From Vitis vinifera (Eukaryota > Streptophyta > Magnoliopsida > Vitales > Vitaceae), in the NCBI RefSeq assembly GCF_030704535.1, contig NC_081811.1, positions 3,364,501 through 3,428,500 on the forward strand: a stretch of DNA of 64,000 bases. The letters run 5' to 3'. The notes under the pieces were generated by a model. It was not told the origin of the DNA, made no database searches, and was given only the letters and a program-made list of their open reading frames with translations. Below, in pieces: positions 60,901-64,000 of this stretch; positions within the stretch are counted from its first letter, which is position 1, and each line of letters starts with the position of its first letter. Position numbers and translations under genes: made by a program.

Positions 60901-62027
60901 TTGCCTTAAACCCCTAAAACTTTGAAGAAACTTGTGCAAGTTTCGTTCACCAATACCAAAAATCTCACTATAGATACCAATTGATTCAACTGATCCATTT
61001 TTTTACCAAACCCCATTTTGTCAAGAATTTCTAGCAAATAGGCCCAATTCACATGGTCATAGGCCTTTTCTATATCTAACTTGTATATTATGCCATTCAA
61101 ATCATTCTTTGTTTGAGTTACATTATATTTTATCATGCTTTTGAATTTAGATGAGCATGAATCTATTGAGTACCACTTAAACTTTAAAATGGAATGCCAT
61201 AAGCAACGTCCTATTTTTATATTTAGTTCCCAAAAAATACTAAGAAAAGAAAAAAAAAATGTTAAAGAAAATGATTTTCTTATATTTGATTGTACTATGA
61301 AAAATACAAAAGAAAGTCAAATATAATTAAAATCAGTTAGAAATTTATGCATTTTCAAATTATTAATCTTTATATACAAAAATTAAAATAAGTGAAATGG
61401 GTTTGAAGTAGCATGTAAAATTAATTTATTGACTTCAATCTCTTTTTCTTTACTTTTCTTTTTCCTTCCTATTTTCTTTCCTTCGCATTTTTCGTCAAAT
61501 TTTTGGGGAACCAAACATAACCTAAATCTTTGGATTAAATCTAGAGCAATGCTCCCTGGCTATTGGCCGCACTCTAATATCCTTATGCTGGATAGAAGTG
61601 GGAGGGTCAGTGTTGTGTTGACTATACAGTCACCTCTTTTGTGAAACTGTGTCTTCCTGGCCTTTCTTGCTCATTGTTGATAACATTATACTTGGGATGT
61701 ATAGATTTGAAGTCGGCACTTGGGAAGAAGAGAAGAGATGGAAAAAATGCGGCTTTGAAACCACTAACCACCATACAACGTCTTCATGTCCTTAAGCTGG
61801 TTGAGAAATATGGGGATGACTACCAGGTAGGCTGTGAGTTGTTTATTTCAGAGCTCCTGACCCCTTGGGAGGTTTTAGCTTCGGAATCTCATGTACTCAT
61901 TGTTTTGCAGAGCATGTTTATGGACACAAAGCTGAATTCAATGCAGCATTCAGTTGGAACTCTGGAGAAACTATGCAAAAGATACCACTTGCATAAGGAT
62001 AAAAACCCCTTAATCTTGACAGGATGA
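57974..62027 (+). CDS. NOP16: Nucleolar protein 16 (60S ribosome biogenesis)
   Basis: NOP16 is a component of early pre-60S particles in the nucleolus. Exons: 57974-58328, 61705-61826 and 61911-62027 (stop TGA); 197 residues. The protein begins MAGSRRKYKRSKSKVQV, a basic N-terminus with likely nuclear/nucleolar targeting. A conserved PKWDDQGTVIRNYKSYG block follows, then a Pro-rich and acidic patch (QPPPPPS, SGSDQEEDD). The C-terminal half has KKRRDGKNAALKPLT, LVEKYGDDYQSM and LCKRYHLHKDKNPL, all typical of the family. Intron 1 (58329-61704) is 3.4 kb because of an antisense LINE and a MITE. Junction phases agree (G|AT restoring Asp). Confidence 0.94.
59095..61121 (-). mobile_element. 5'-truncated LINE, antisense in NOP16 intron 1
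   Basis: Minus-strand frames at 61136-60906 (KLDIEKAYDHVNW, reverse transcriptase palm region), 60563-60327 (WKRQYLSKGGRLPLIKSTLS, late RT region) and 59978-59673 (zinc-binding C-terminal region) occur in the right order for an L1-like plant LINE. They are separated by stops and frame changes, so the copy is dead. The 3' end is at about 59095-59130: TTACCTATCAATA then a TG-rich run in place of poly-A. A 9-base direct repeat TTGAGTTAC at 59086-59094 and 61113-61121 is a candidate target-site duplication, and would place the 5' truncation just before the KLDIEKAYD region. Confidence 0.85.
61223..61515 (+). mobile_element. MITE with ~17-bp inverted ends in NOP16 intron 1
   Basis: TTTAGTTCCCAAAAAAT at 61223-61239 is the near inverse of ATTTTTGGGGAACCAAA at 61499-61515 (two mismatches). 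The interior is non-coding. A diverged relative lies at 46840-47132. Confidence 0.7.
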
Positions 62028-62910
62028 GCACGGTGCAGCTTCAGGCAGGGGTCATTTCAGGACACACCAGAACTGTGATGCTATATGTTTGATTTTGTGG
62101 CATAATTACATTATTTTTTGCCAACTTGGGATTAGTAGAACTGCATTTTTGTTGAGTTATGACTGGGATTGTTTAGATGAGGATGTGTTTTCTCTACCAG
62201 TTTTGGCACTCTATGGTGTTTTTTAGTTAGAAGTATGTAGTTGATTCCTCAGGAATGAAATGAAAGCAGTCATCTCCATTCATTATATTAATTAATATTA
62301 ATATAATGAAATTAAAAATTAATGATATGTTCTTCAAAAATAAAAGCATATTGATATATTAAATTACATGATTGACATACATTAAGACTTATTTGATTAT
62401 CAAATTTTATACACTTGTAGTTGAAATTTTGTTTTAGTTGTATAAGCCTGACATTCTTGCATGGTCAAAATGTAAGTCATTCTCAGTCTTTACAAAAGTT
62501 ATAATTCTGTCGATTTTTAAATTCTTGATTCTGATTTCTTCTATTTCATATTCTTCTCATATATTTTCCCTTCATATTTTTTATTTTATTTTTTAGTTTT
62601 ATAAAAAGGTTTAGTAAACATGTGATTAGTGAAATACCATACAAGGTTTCCTATTGGGAAATGTGTGAAGGGAAGAGGAACACAAGAATTTATGAGGATG
62701 TTTGCTTGTCTAAATATTCCAAAATACCAAAATTTATTATAATAATAAATATTTTATAATGATTAATTATGTAAGTGTTAGAATTTGATAATTAGATAGT
62801 AATTAGGGTTTTAGTTATGCTTAGTTAAATAAGAAAATATTAGAAAATTTCCAAGTTTCATTGAATACTCCCTGGTTTATATGTGGTGTATCTTTGCATT
62901 TTCCTCTGTA
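62028..62910. other. NOP16 3' flank
   Basis: Probable 3' UTR to about 62270, then AT-rich sequence with TTAATATTAATATAA near 62286. No gene is recognised. Confidence 0.45.
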
Positions 62911-64000
62911 ATTCAAGTTCAACCCCTAACTCAGGTTGAAGTTCTAGCTCAAGCCACACTCTAGCTGTAGTCGTCCTTTGGCTGGGAACTCCTCTAATTT
63001 CTACTCAAGCCACACTCTAGCGCTAATCGTCCTTTGGATAGGTACTCCTCTAAGTTTTCCATCTTTCTAATTCAAGCTCTAGTTTAAACCACATTTTTGC
63101 TCTTATCGAGTCCTTTGGATAGGGACTCCCCTAATTTCTCCTCCTTTTTGTTCAAGTTCAACATATAGCTTTGGTTCAAGCTTTAAATCCAACCCCACTC
63201 TAGCTTTAGTCGTCCTACAATGAGAACTTTTGCTTCGAGCTCTAGTTCAAGCCTCATGCCCCTCGTTTAGTTTTGAGTGTTTGGTAAAACTTAATTTTTA
63301 TTATTTAATGATTTAAATTCAATTAAAATTTATTACTTATTTTTATTATTTTAAGTGTTAAAATCATTTGATAAAATTAGCATATTTACCCTTATTAGTT
63401 ATAATTAATATTTATTATTAAAATTTTTAATTAATATTTATTTTTATTAATCTTAAACAATAAATTTATTTATTAAACAGTCATATTTAAAATATTATAT
63501 ATTTACAAGATAATTTTAAAATAGAGTCATGAAGGTAAAATTATAATTGTTAAATATATTTTTATTAAATGTGCGCAAATAAGATTAACCAAAAAATGAG
63601 ATTAATAAAAATAAATTAATTTTTTTAAAATATTTAAAGTAATTTTTAACTTTAAATGATGATATTAAATTACTTTAACAAACATATTTAATAAATTTAA
63701 TAAAGTTTTTAATTCACTTTTAAGTCATGAAGTTGATTTATAAGGTACCCTCTGAGCGTTGGTTCAAGTCATTCTCTAGATCTTGTACAAGTTCAATCTA
63801 TAGTTCAAGCCCCACTTTAACTCTAGTCGTTCCTTGAGGTAGGTGCAAGTTCACTTGTAGCTCTCGATCAATCTTTAGTCCCAGCCCCACTTTAACTCTA
63901 ATAATCTTTCGAGGTAGGTACCCCCCTAGTTGCTCCTATCCATTAAGTACTTCTCAGTTCAACTTATAGCTCTTTCTCAATCTCTAGGTCAAGCCCCACT
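62911..64000. repeat. Satellite-like array with a repeat inserted, running off the window
   Basis: Units of roughly 80-100 bp contain CAAGCCACACTCTAGC or CAAGCCCCACTTTAACTC, TAGTCGTCCTTTGG, ATAGGTACTCC and CTCCTCCTTTT-like blocks at 62911-63262 and again at 63746-64000. Between them, about 63279-63740, lies an AT-rich block starting GTTTGGTAAAACTTAATTTT, related to the repeats at 41414-42640. The array continues past the window end. Confidence 0.75.

Noticed and set aside
1-64000. CRISPR arrays, tRNA or rRNA genes, endogenous viral copies, organellar insertions
   Set aside because: Reading both strands I found no regularly spaced palindromic repeats, no tRNA-like arms with A/B boxes, no rRNA core motifs, no viral replicase or capsid motifs and no chloroplast or mitochondrial genes. 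A tRNAscan or BLAST search would settle short cases.

Overview
This window reads as nuclear DNA of a flowering plant, most likely a woody eudicot. Genes have many GT-AG introns, the intergenic DNA is very AT-rich, and the protein products match Arabidopsis families closely. The LINE 3' ends (ending in a TTACCTATCAAAA-like tail) and the style of the short AT-rich repeats resemble grapevine (Vitis); that species guess is inference from memory. I see no bacterial, organellar or viral block, and no rRNA, tRNA or CRISPR array.

Eight protein-coding genes are supported by exon-by-exon reading with intact frame across every junction. From left to right they are: the 3' part of a large AAA-ATPase (1-7446, +); thiamin pyrophosphokinase (9676-12496, +); the mismatch-repair endonuclease subunit PMS1 (14175-22907, +); LSM4 of the U6 snRNP/decapping ring (24725-27788, +); a WDR89-type WD40 protein (28520-35201, -); an HSP90 co-chaperone p23 (36487-40657, -); a full-length ABCC-type transporter of the ABCC4/ABCC14 group (50386-56150, +); and nucleolar protein NOP16 (57974-62027, +). 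The first seven genes fill about 40 kb. A gene-poor, AT-rich, repeat-rich stretch of about 9.7 kb (40.7-50.4 kb) precedes the ABC transporter. The genes belong to unrelated housekeeping processes and form no pathway cluster.

The repeats explain much of the rest. There are three LINE-type insertions, all intronic: one in the AAA-ATPase with an 11-bp target-site duplication, one in p23 and one in NOP16 (the last two on the minus strand). Several MITE-like elements with visible inverted ends are present, as is one roughly 1-kb repeat family found in opposite orientations in introns of two neighbouring genes. There are also tandem duplications, and a satellite-like array runs off the right end.

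The observations most worth a second look are a duplicated intron/exon boundary in the AAA-ATPase that creates two in-frame 3' splice sites 96 nt apart; a 45-bp in-frame tandem duplication in PMS1; an E2F-type site just upstream of PMS1; start codons isolated on 3-nt and 5-nt coding exons in LSM4 and p23; a LINE whose tail is TG-rich rather than poly-A; and a cluster of perfect ACGT-core palindromes with no recognisable gene beside it. I found no convincing new biological system, and say so plainly.
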